5,254 nt of DNA from Clostridia bacterium. Lineage in GTDB: Bacteria > Bacillota > Clostridia > Oscillospirales > CAG-272. The position numbers and the translations under genes are program-made. The stretch is taken from the NCBI GenBank assembly GCA_029010655.1, contig JAQXKW010000060.1, positions 1 to 5,254 of the forward strand, in the 5' to 3' direction. The notes beneath the pieces are model-generated. The model saw nothing but the letters and a program-made list of their open reading frames with translations, had not been told where the DNA came from and did not search any database. Positions 1 through 5,254 of this stretch are shown in pieces (position 1 is the stretch's first letter; every line of letters begins with the position of its first letter).

Positions 1-354
1 GCGGTTTGCGCTGTTGTTGGAAACAACGGGGATTTCCGCCTTGGCGTAAGCCTCCTCAAGACGGAGAATATCAGCTTTTTTCATGTTTACGGCGCAGAAA
101 ATGAAGTCTACAAGGGGAGCGACGGCTGAAATATCCTCAGCATCCATAACAGTCATTTCCTTAACGCTTTCGGGGATGGGCTCCTTCATGCTCCATCTTT
201 TCTCAACTGCGTCTTTATACTTAACTCCCGCACTTCTTTTGCTCGCCGCAAGAACCGTCAGCTCAAAGTAAGGATGATTCTGCAAAAGCAAAACGAAATG
301 CTGACCTACCGTGCCGGTAGCGCCTATAATGCCTACTCTTTTCTTTTCTGACAT
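1..354 (-). CDS. asd: Aspartate-semialdehyde dehydrogenase, N-terminal part (cut by window edge)
   Basis: This is the first 118 codons of a minus-strand gene that runs off the left edge. Family knowledge: the enzyme is cytosolic and reduces L-aspartyl-4-phosphate to L-aspartate-4-semialdehyde with NADPH. That is the branch point towards lysine/diaminopimelate, threonine, methionine and isoleucine. Seen: the protein begins MSEKKRVGII, followed by the dinucleotide-binding glycine motif GATGTVGQ at residues 11-18. LAASKRSAG follows at 35-43, and VVSNNSANR at 110-118, which matches the conserved SNNSAxR segment. The LAASxRSAG and VSNNSA features fit the archaeal/fungal-like ASADH subgroup that also occurs in many anaerobic bacteria, rather than the E. 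coli type. The catalytic cysteine would lie beyond the window. The ATG is preceded by GAGG with a good spacing and by a strong promoter. No frame disruption is seen. Confidence 0.93.
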   Translation of the reverse strand, partial: MSEKKRVGIIGATGTVGQHFVLLLQNHPYFELTVLAASKRSAGVKYKDAVEKRWSMKEPIPESVKEMTVMDAEDISAVAPLVDFIFCAVNMKKADILRLEEAYAKAEIPVVSNNSANR

Positions 355-359
355 TACTG

Positions 360-368
360 TACCTCTTT
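360..368 (-). promoter_or_regulatory. Ribosome binding site of asd
   Basis: Read on the minus strand this is GAAAGAGGT, with GAGG about seven bases ahead of the ATG at 354-352. It supports that ATG as the start of asd. Confidence 0.75.
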
Positions 369-396
369 CAAGATCGATTATTGTTCATAATAAATT

Positions 397-425
397 ATAT
401 TATCATACCGCCGGATATTTGTCAA
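397..425 (-). promoter_or_regulatory. Near-consensus sigma-A promoter of asd, with extended -10
   Basis: On the minus strand a perfect -35 box TTGACA (425-420) is followed by a 17-base spacer and the -10 box TAATAT (402-397). TGA lies directly upstream of the -10, giving the TGn extended -10 element. Transcription should begin near 390, giving a leader of only about 36 bases before the asd ATG. The match suggests strong, largely constitutive expression. There is no room for a riboswitch or T-box between this promoter and the gene. The start site itself is inferred. Confidence 0.8.
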
Positions 426-450
426 TTGATTTGAAAGCTCATTTGATAAT

Positions 451-479
451 TTGGCAAAGACGTTAAAAAATCGATTAAT
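451..479 (+). promoter_or_regulatory. Possible weak promoter for the DUF421 gene
   Basis: TTGGCA (451-456) and ATTAAT (474-479) are separated by 17 bases in the divergent spacer, about 65 bases ahead of the DUF421 start codon. The -10 match is mediocre. A second AT-rich candidate, TATAAA at 496-501, has no good -35. I saw no convincing sporulation sigma-factor site (sigma-F, -G, -E or -K consensus). Treat this as the best available guess. Confidence 0.3.
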
Positions 480-533
480 TTACGGTGAAACGGTGTATAA
501 ATTTCATGTTCGGGAACAATAAAAACCGAAAAG

Positions 534-538
534 GGAGG
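534..538 (+). promoter_or_regulatory. Ribosome binding site deciding the DUF421 start
   Basis: GGAGG sits six bases ahead of the ATG at 545. Another ATG at 541, in a different frame, lies only two bases from the site and would give a peptide unlike the family. The spacing therefore selects 545. Confidence 0.8.
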
Positions 539-544
539 TAATGT

Positions 545-1219
545 ATGGATTTCTTATATGTAATTTTCACGTCGCTTTTGTCCGTGGCGGCGTTGTTTGC
601 CATAACAAAAATCATGGGTCATAAACAGCTTTCCCAGCTCAGCTTTTTCGATTATATCAGCGGGATAACGATAGGCTCCGTGGCGGCGGAGCTTGCCACG
701 GAGCTTGAAAAGCCGTGGAAGCCCTTAACGGCGCTGGTGATTTACGGGATTGTGTCCGTTTCCCTGAGCCTTATAATGCGAAAAACACCGAGAACACGAA
801 AATTTATAAACGGCGCCCCCTCAATTCTTTTGGATAACGGCAAGCTGTACAGAAGGAACATGAAAAAGGCGAAAATAGATTTAAGCGAATTTCTGGTAAT
901 GTGCCGTGAACAGGGATATTTTGATCTTAATGAAATTCAGACGGCGGTTTTTGAAACAAACGGAAAAATTTCCGTATTGCCCAAAAGCGAAAAACGCCCC
1001 GCAACGCCCTGTGATATGAACCTAAGCCCCAAGGCGGCGCATATTAATACGGAGGTCATAATGGACGGGCGCATTTTAGAGGGAAATCTTATGCGAATGG
1101 GGCTTAACTCCGTGTGGCTTGAAAAACAGCTGAAGCAGCAGGGGTATCATAACGCAAAGGAAATTTTTCTCGGAATCTGCGATAATGAGAATAATCTGAC
1201 GCTGTTCCCCCTTGAATGA
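545..1219 (+). CDS. DUF421 / YetF-family membrane protein
   Basis: This gene encodes a 224-residue integral membrane protein of the DUF421 (YetF/YdfS-like) family, at the usual family length. Seen: three hydrophobic segments at about residues 3-21, 34-50 and 60-78. The family signature GHKQLSQLSFFDYISGITIGS lies at about 25-45 and follows the pattern G-[KH]-[KR]-Q-L-x-Q-L-x-x-F-D-[FY]. A soluble C-terminal region includes INGAPSILLDNGKL (88-101), a GYFDLNEIQTAVFETNGKISVL stretch (124-145) and a second repeat-like half (169-222) with MDGRILEGNL. The topology is membrane anchor first, cytoplasmic domain after. The biochemical activity is not established. Family knowledge: B. subtilis YetF and YdfS and the related 2Duf protein are spore inner-membrane proteins linked to wet-heat resistance. 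No spoVA-like partner or DUF1657 gene is next to it here, so a spore role is inference. It is flanked by divergent asd and by typA with its own promoter, so it is probably monocistronic. Confidence 0.88.
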   Translation: MDFLYVIFTSLLSVAALFAITKIMGHKQLSQLSFFDYISGITIGSVAAELATELEKPWKPLTALVIYGIVSVSLSLIMRKTPRTRKFINGAPSILLDNGKLYRRNMKKAKIDLSEFLVMCREQGYFDLNEIQTAVFETNGKISVLPKSEKRPATPCDMNLSPKAAHINTEVIMDGRILEGNLMRMGLNSVWLEKQLKQQGYHNAKEIFLGICDNENNLTLFPLE

Positions 1220-1249
1220 CAAAATGAAAGATATTTTTCCGAAAAAATA

Positions 1250-1278
1250 TTGCAATGGGGATTTTTTCGTTGTATAAT
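1250..1278 (+). promoter_or_regulatory. Sigma-A promoter of typA
   Basis: TTGCAA (1250-1255) and a perfect TATAAT (1273-1278) are separated by 17 bases, immediately after the end of the DUF421 gene. Transcription should start near 1285, giving a leader of about 29 bases. This makes typA independent of the upstream gene. Confidence 0.75.
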
Positions 1279-1302
1279 ATACGGGTTAAATTATTATTCA
1301 AT

Positions 1303-1306
1303 GGAG
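1303..1306 (+). promoter_or_regulatory. Ribosome binding site of typA
   Basis: GGAG lies seven bases ahead of the ATG at 1314. The ATG at 1301 overlaps the site itself and is out of frame, so 1314 is the start. Confidence 0.7.
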
Positions 1307-1313
1307 AAATCAT

Positions 1314-3140
1314 ATGATAAGAGAAGACCTCAGAAACGTAGCAATTATCGCCCACGTTGACCACGGCAAGACCACCCTGGTTGACCAGATGCTCAAGCAG
1401 TGCGGCGAATACCATGAAAACCAGGTCGTTCAGGAGAGAGTTATGGACTCCGGCGATTTGGAGCGTGAGCGGGGTATCACTATCCTTGCGAAGAATACCT
1501 CCGTTATGTATAAAGGCGTTAAGGTCAACATTGTCGATACTCCCGGACATGCCGATTTCGGCGGCGAGGTGGAGCGTATTCTCAAAATGGTAAACGGCGT
1601 TATCCTTCTGGTGGATGCGGCGGAGGGTCCCATGCCCCAGACCAGATTCGTTCTGGAAAGAGCTATGGCGCTGGGTCACCGTGTAATTGTTGTTGTCAAT
1701 AAAATCGACCGCCCCGACGCCCGTATTGACGAGGTTATAGACGAGGTTTTAGAGCTTCTTATAGATTTGGGAGCAACCGATGAACAGCTTGATTCTCCCA
1801 TGCTGTTCTGCTCCGGCAGAGCGGGCACCGCAAGCTACGACGCACACGGCGTAGGTACTGATCTTACCCCCCTTCTTGACACTATTCTCGATTATATACC
1901 CAAGCCCGAGGGCGACCCCGACGCCCCCTTGCAGATGCTTGTTTCCTCTATCGACTATAACGAATATGTGGGACGAATCGGCATCGGCAGAATAGAGAGA
2001 GGCTCGATGAAGGTTGGCGGCGAGGCGGTCATAGTAAACTACCACACCCCCGACGCCGCTCCCAAGAAAACAAAAATCGTATCTCTTTATCAGTACGATG
2101 GTCTCAGCCGCAAGCCTGTTGACACGGCGACGGTAGGCGATATTGTATGCTTCTCCGGCGCTGAGGCTATTACCATAGGCGATACCATTACCGCACCTGA
2201 TACTCCCGAAGCTCTTGAGTTCGTCAAGGTCAGCGAGCCTACGCTGGAGATGACCTTCTCCGTAAACGACAGCCCCTTTGCAGGCAGAGAGGGCAAGTTT
2301 GTCACGTCCCGTCAGATAAGGGAAAGACTTTATAAGGAAACCTTAAAGGACGTGTCCCTCCGCGTCAACGACGGCGAGACCACCGACTGCTTCAAGGTGG
2401 CGGGCAGAGGTGAAATGCACCTTTCCATACTTATCGAAACCATGCGCCGTGAGGGCTTTGAGATTTGCTGTTCCACGCCTCACGTGCTGTACCGTGAAAT
2501 AGACGGCAAAAAGTGCGAGCCTATTGAGCGCGTTACTCTTGAGGTGCCCGAGGAATATGTGGGCGTTGTCATTGAAAAGCTGGGAAGCCGTAAGGGCGAG
2601 CTTGTTGAAATGAACCTTAGGGGCAACCGCATGAAGATAGAATATCTTATCCCCTCAAGAGGTCTGTTCGGTTACAGAAGCGAGTTTTTGACCGACACAA
2701 GGGGCGAGGGCATTATGGCTTCTATTCTTGACGGGTATCAGCCCTTTAAGGGTGAAATCACCACCAGATACACAGGCTCACTTATCGCCAGCGAGACGGG
2801 CGAGTCCACCTCATACGGACTTTACAACTGTCAGGACAGAGGTCCTCTGTTTATCGGCGTGCAGACCCCCGTTTACGAGGGAATGATAGTGGGCGAGTGT
2901 CCCAAGCAGGTTGATATTGCCCTAAACGTGTGCAAGAAAAAGCACCTGACGGCTATCCGTTCATCGGGCGCTGACGAGGCGCTTCGCCTTGTGCCCCCCA
3001 AGATTATGAGCCTGGAGCAGGCTATCGAGTTTATCGGCGAGGACGAGCTTATCGAGGTAACTCCCAAAACCATTCGTCTGCGCAAAAAGATACTGAATAC
3101 GGAGCTTCGTCTGAAAGAGGAAGCAAAAAGGAAGAAATAA
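1314..3140 (+). CDS. typA: Ribosome-associated translational GTPase TypA/BipA
   Basis: This is a complete 608-residue protein of normal family length. Family knowledge: TypA/BipA is an EF-G/LepA-like GTPase that binds the ribosome. It supports 50S subunit assembly and growth under cold or other stress. Seen: all five G motifs are intact, namely G1 AHVDHGKT (13-20), G2 RGITI (53-57), G3 DTPGH (75-79), G4 NKID (129-132) and G5 SGRAG (167-171). The stretch MDSGDLERERGITI marks a translational GTPase, and its lack of a long EF-G insertion fits TypA. Beta-barrel domain II begins near residue 205. EF-G-like domains III and V follow, with GRGEMHLSILIETMRREG after the barrel and the RGLFGYRSEFLTDTRGEG stretch typical of TypA. 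The BipA-specific C-terminal domain ends in a lysine-rich tail. It is served by its own promoter and may be co-transcribed with mtaB downstream. No defects are seen. Confidence 0.97.
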   Translation: MIREDLRNVAIIAHVDHGKTTLVDQMLKQCGEYHENQVVQERVMDSGDLERERGITILAKNTSVMYKGVKVNIVDTPGHADFGGEVERILKMVNGVILLVDAAEGPMPQTRFVLERAMALGHRVIVVVNKIDRPDARIDEVIDEVLELLIDLGATDEQLDSPMLFCSGRAGTASYDAHGVGTDLTPLLDTILDYIPKPEGDPDAPLQMLVSSIDYNEYVGRIGIGRIERGSMKVGGEAVIVNYHTPDAAPKKTKIVSLYQYDGLSRKPVDTATVGDIVCFSGAEAITIGDTITAPDTPEALEFVKVSEPTLEMTFSVNDSPFAGREGKFVTSRQIRERLYKETLKDVSLRVNDGETTDCFKVAGRGEMHLSILIETMRREGFEICCSTPHVLYREIDGKKCEPIERVTLEVPEEYVGVVIEKLGSRKGELVEMNLRGNRMKIEYLIPSRGLFGYRSEFLTDTRGEGIMASILDGYQPFKGEITTRYTGSLIASETGESTSYGLYNCQDRGPLFIGVQTPVYEGMIVGECPKQVDIALNVCKKKHLTAIRSSGADEALRLVPPKIMSLEQAIEFIGEDELIEVTPKTIRLRKKILNTELRLKEEAKRKK

Positions 3141-3146
3141 TAGAAT

Positions 3147-3164
3147 GGGCGACATTTGTCGCCC
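3147..3164 (+). terminator. Hairpin between typA and mtaB: weak terminator or processing site
   Basis: A perfect 7-bp GC-rich stem, GGGCGAC with GTCGCCC, encloses the tetraloop ATTT six bases after the typA stop codon. It is followed only by GTTTGC, not by a real U tract, so it is a poor intrinsic terminator. Partial attenuation of mtaB, or stabilisation of the typA mRNA 3' end, is inferred. No promoter is visible between it and mtaB. Confidence 0.55.
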
Positions 3165-3187
3165 GTTTGCATACATGTTGGAGAAAC

Positions 3188-3192
3188 GGAGG
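3188..3192 (+). promoter_or_regulatory. Ribosome binding site deciding the mtaB start
   Basis: GGAGG lies seven bases ahead of the ATG at 3200. An in-frame TTG at 3167 would extend the protein by 11 residues. It falls just beyond the hairpin, has no ribosome binding site, and adds a sequence not expected in the family, so 3200 is preferred. Confidence 0.85.
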
Positions 3193-3199
3193 TAACGGC

Positions 3200-4489
3200 A
3201 TGAAAGCGTCAATATACACTTTAGGCTGCAGGGTAAATCAATACGAGTCTGATGCCATAGCAGAACAACTGCGCCGGAACGGCTTTGAAACGGTTCCTTT
3301 TGGGGAAGAATGCGACGTGGCAATTATCAATACCTGTACCGTTACCGCCGAGAGCGACAGAAAAAGCCGGCAGTTTATAAGGCGTGCAAAAAACGTCTCC
3401 CCCCATTGTGCCGTAATCGTTACGGGCTGTTTTGCCCAGTCCTCCCCGGAAGCGGCGGCAGTCCTTGCCGACGCCGTTGTGGGCAACGGAGAAAAATCGA
3501 AAATTGCGGATATTGCACAAACGCTTTGCAAACAGAGAGAAAAGGTTATAGCCGTTACGGATATTTCCCGTGCGGTTTATGACGAAACGCCTATTTCAAA
3601 GCCGAAAAGGGCGAGAACCTTTATAAAAATAGAGGACGGCTGTGAGAACAAATGCGCCTATTGCATTATCCCCAAGGCGAGAGGCGCCGTGCGCTCCCGC
3701 CCTGCCGACGAGGTTATATCGGAGGTAGAGAGAATAGCCCGGGCGGGATGCAGGGAAATAATACTGACGGGCATTGAAACGGCGTCCTACGGAAAGGATC
3801 TGAAAACCTTCGGGCTCTCCGAGCTTATCAAAAAGGTGAGCGAGGCGGACGGGGTAGAGCGCATTGCTTTAGGCTCCCTGGACCCCTCCTGCATGACGGA
3901 GGAATTTGTGTCTGCGGCGTCACAGGTGCGGGAGCTTTTGCCTCATTTTCATCTGTCGGTTCAGAGCGGATGCACACGGACTCTCAACCGCATGAGAAGA
4001 AAATATACGGCTGAAAAGGTGCTTGAAAATATGGAGCGGGTGAGAAAATATATTCCGGGCGTTACCTTCAGCGCAGACGTAATAGTGGGATTTCCCGGAG
4101 AAACCGACAGGGATTTTGCCGAATCCGTTGAGTTTTTTAAGAGGGCGGAATTTTTGCATCTGCATATTTTCCCCTATTCGGCGAGAGAGGGAACGGAGGC
4201 GGCAGAGATGCCCGATCAAATTCCCGAAAACGTGAAAAAAGAAAGAGCGGCATATCTTGCCGCAGTTCAAAAGGAAATACAGGATACATTCCTTGACGGA
4301 TACATAGAAAAGCACAGGGAAGAGCCCGTGTACGTTCTCTGCGAGAAATGGGAGAACGGGGTGTGCAACGGGCACACGGAGCACTTTGCGGAATGCGATA
4401 TTCCGTCCGACTGCGACCTGACGGGAAAGATTCTGCCCGTCACCCTAACGGGCAGATGCGACGCCGTGGTAAAAGGGAAAATTTTATAA
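3200..4489 (+). CDS. mtaB: tRNA t6A37 methylthiotransferase MtaB (radical SAM)
   Basis: This is a complete 429-residue protein of the usual MtaB length. Family knowledge: it converts N6-threonylcarbamoyladenosine at tRNA position 37 to the 2-methylthio form (ms2t6A), using two [4Fe-4S] clusters and SAM. This stabilises decoding of ANN codons. Seen: an N-terminal UPF0004 domain carries its three cluster cysteines, C10 (TLGCRVNQYES), C46 (NTCTVT) and C77 (TGCFAQ). The radical-SAM motif CxxxCxxC is C148, C152 and C155, within EDGCENKCAYCIIPKARG. Later hallmarks are HLSVQSGC (251-258), ADVIVGFPGET (292-302) and HIFPYSAREGT (322-332). A C-terminal TRAM-like RNA-binding region spans about 374-429. 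TLGCRVNQYES and CAYCIIPxARG point to MtaB rather than MiaB or RimO. It lies 59 bases after typA with no visible promoter of its own, so typA-mtaB co-transcription is inferred. All key residues are present. Confidence 0.95.
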   Translation: MKASIYTLGCRVNQYESDAIAEQLRRNGFETVPFGEECDVAIINTCTVTAESDRKSRQFIRRAKNVSPHCAVIVTGCFAQSSPEAAAVLADAVVGNGEKSKIADIAQTLCKQREKVIAVTDISRAVYDETPISKPKRARTFIKIEDGCENKCAYCIIPKARGAVRSRPADEVISEVERIARAGCREIILTGIETASYGKDLKTFGLSELIKKVSEADGVERIALGSLDPSCMTEEFVSAASQVRELLPHFHLSVQSGCTRTLNRMRRKYTAEKVLENMERVRKYIPGVTFSADVIVGFPGETDRDFAESVEFFKRAEFLHLHIFPYSAREGTEAAEMPDQIPENVKKERAAYLAAVQKEIQDTFLDGYIEKHREEPVYVLCEKWENGVCNGHTEHFAECDIPSDCDLTGKILPVTLTGRCDAVVKGKIL

Positions 4490-4490
4490 G

Positions 4491-4538
4491 GAAAAAGGGC
4501 TGTCGCTGTGATTTCATCACTTGCGACAGCCCTTTTTC
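4491..4538. terminator. Strong bidirectional terminator between mtaB and mnmA
   Basis: A perfect 16-bp stem pairs 4491-4506 with 4523-4538. Its GC core is GGGCTGTCGC with GCGACAGCCC, flanked by AAAAA and TTTTT, so either strand yields a GC hairpin followed by U residues. The 16-base loop holds a second small hairpin, GTGAT with ATCAC (4508-4512 with 4516-4520). The stem starts one base after the mtaB stop and lies five bases from the mnmA stop. It fits termination of both convergent genes. Confidence 0.92.
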
Positions 4539-4543
4539 GGCGG

Positions 4544-5254
4544 CTAAACTATCGTCCCTCCGCCGAGGACGGTGTCACCGTCATACAGTACGGCGGCTTG
4601 TCCCGGGGTGACGGCTCTCTGCGGCTCGTCAAACTTGATGACCGCCCTTTTATCGCAGTCGGGAATAACCGTTGCCCATTGCTCCGGCTGACGGTAACGG
4701 ATTTTTACCCTGCACCGGAATTCATTCCCGGGGCTTGAGCCGTCTATCCAGTTGAAATCCTCAACCGTTACGGTCCTGCCGAATAAATCCTCGCTGTGTC
4801 CGAGGATAATGTCCCCGCTGTCGGGACAGATTTTGCATACGTATAAAGGCTCTGCCGAGGAAATCCCAAGCCCCTTGTGCTGACCTACCGTATAGTGGAT
4901 TATACCCTTATGGGTGCCGAGAACATTTCCATCTTTGTCCACAAAGCGTCCGGGAACGGTCTTTTTTCCCGTGTGCAGTTCAATAACCTTTGCGTAGTCT
5001 CCGTCGGGGACGAAGCATATGTCCTGACTGTCGGGCTTTTGAGCGTTGATAAAGCCGTTTTCTTCGGCAATTCTTCTGACCTCTGCTTTTTGCATATCTC
5101 CCAGAGGGAAAAGCGTATGTGCAAGCTGTTCCTGGGTCATGGAGTATAAAACGTAGCTTTGGTCCTTTGTGCTGTCCAAAGCCTTTTTTAATAAGTATTT
5201 TCCGTCTTTTTTCTCTATTCTGGCATAATGCCCGGTAACGATGTATTCACAGTC
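4544..5254 (-). CDS. mnmA: tRNA-specific 2-thiouridylase MnmA, C-terminal part (cut by window edge)
   Basis: The visible 236 residues are roughly the last two thirds of a protein that is usually about 355-370 residues. The N-terminus, with the PP-loop ATP-binding motif and the first catalytic cysteine, lies beyond the right edge. Family knowledge: MnmA adenylates U34 in tRNA-Lys, tRNA-Glu and tRNA-Gln and inserts sulfur taken from a cysteine desulfurase relay, giving 2-thiouridine. Seen, counting from the first visible residue: VTGHYARI (6-13), KDQSYVLY (30-37), LFPLGDMQKAEVR (48-60), DSQDICFVPDGDY (75-87), YTVGQHKGLG (121-130) and a C-terminal beta-barrel ending GGGTIV. C80 within DSQDICFV corresponds to the second catalytic cysteine that carries the persulfide. 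The reading frame is open to the edge, so the TTG at 5179 is not the start. The gene is convergent with mtaB. Confidence 0.95.
   Translation of the reverse strand, partial: DCEYIVTGHYARIEKKDGKYLLKKALDSTKDQSYVLYSMTQEQLAHTLFPLGDMQKAEVRRIAEENGFINAQKPDSQDICFVPDGDYAKVIELHTGKKTVPGRFVDKDGNVLGTHKGIIHYTVGQHKGLGISSAEPLYVCKICPDSGDIILGHSEDLFGRTVTVEDFNWIDGSSPGNEFRCRVKIRYRQPEQWATVIPDCDKRAVIKFDEPQRAVTPGQAAVLYDGDTVLGGGTIV

Noticed and set aside
83..271. Plus-strand open frame of 62 codons opposite asd
   Set aside because: It is the shadow of a clearly coding asd frame on the minus strand and has no ribosome binding site.
355..544. Riboswitch, small RNA or small gene in the divergent spacer
   Set aside because: I saw no long paired structure and no open frame with a ribosome binding site. 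The spacer is accounted for by the asd promoter, a weak opposite promoter and the two ribosome binding sites.
1104..1679. Minus-strand open frame of 191 codons crossing the DUF421 3' end and the typA 5' end
   Set aside because: It is antisense to two well-supported genes and runs across the typA promoter. Its translation resembles no family I recognise.
3167..3199. Upstream TTG start adding 11 residues to MtaB
   Set aside because: It has no Shine-Dalgarno sequence and sits right beside the hairpin. The ATG at 3200 has an ideal GGAGG site and gives the canonical N-terminus.
2961..3323. Minus-strand open frames spanning the typA/mtaB junction
   Set aside because: They lie opposite conserved coding sequence of TypA and MtaB, and I see no start signals.
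4508..4738. Plus-strand open frame of 76 codons past the terminator
   Set aside because: It starts inside the terminator loop and lies opposite mnmA, which is strongly supported.
1..5254. CRISPR, toxin-antitoxin, phage-defence or mobile-element content
   Set aside because: I found no spaced repeats, transposase or integrase motifs, or nuclease/toxin-like proteins. All coding capacity is taken by housekeeping-type genes.

Overview
The window looks like ordinary chromosomal core sequence from a low-to-mid GC Gram-positive anaerobe, probably a clostridial Firmicute (Ruminococcus/Oscillospira-like). This is inferred from strong GGAGG-type ribosome binding sites, sigma-A-type promoters with 17-base spacers, a YetF-type DUF421 protein, and the combination of TypA, MtaB and MnmA sequence types. 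Species cannot be fixed from the sequence alone. There are five genes, two of them cut by the window edges. I see no mobile element, CRISPR array, rRNA or tRNA gene.

Layout. At the left edge, the first 118 codons of an aspartate-semialdehyde dehydrogenase gene (asd) lie on the minus strand, behind a near-consensus extended -10 promoter. A 190-base AT-rich divergent spacer separates asd from a plus-strand gene for a 224-residue DUF421/YetF-family membrane protein. Next comes the GTPase gene typA (bipA) with its own promoter. A GC-rich hairpin then leads into mtaB, which encodes the radical-SAM methylthiotransferase that acts on t6A37 of tRNA. A strong bidirectional terminator of 48 bases separates mtaB from the convergent mnmA on the minus strand. 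MnmA is the tRNA U34 2-thiouridylase, and its C-terminal two thirds is visible.

Functional theme. The right half is about translation: a ribosome-associated GTPase (TypA) and two sulfur-inserting anticodon-loop modification enzymes, MtaB at position 37 and MnmA at position 34. typA and mtaB may be co-transcribed through the intergenic hairpin, because I find no separate mtaB promoter. The left half combines amino-acid and cell-wall precursor biosynthesis (asd) with a membrane protein of poorly understood role. I found no convincing previously undescribed system. The points most worth checking are the typA-mtaB hairpin, the nested bidirectional terminator, the leader-less asd control region and the stand-alone DUF421 gene.
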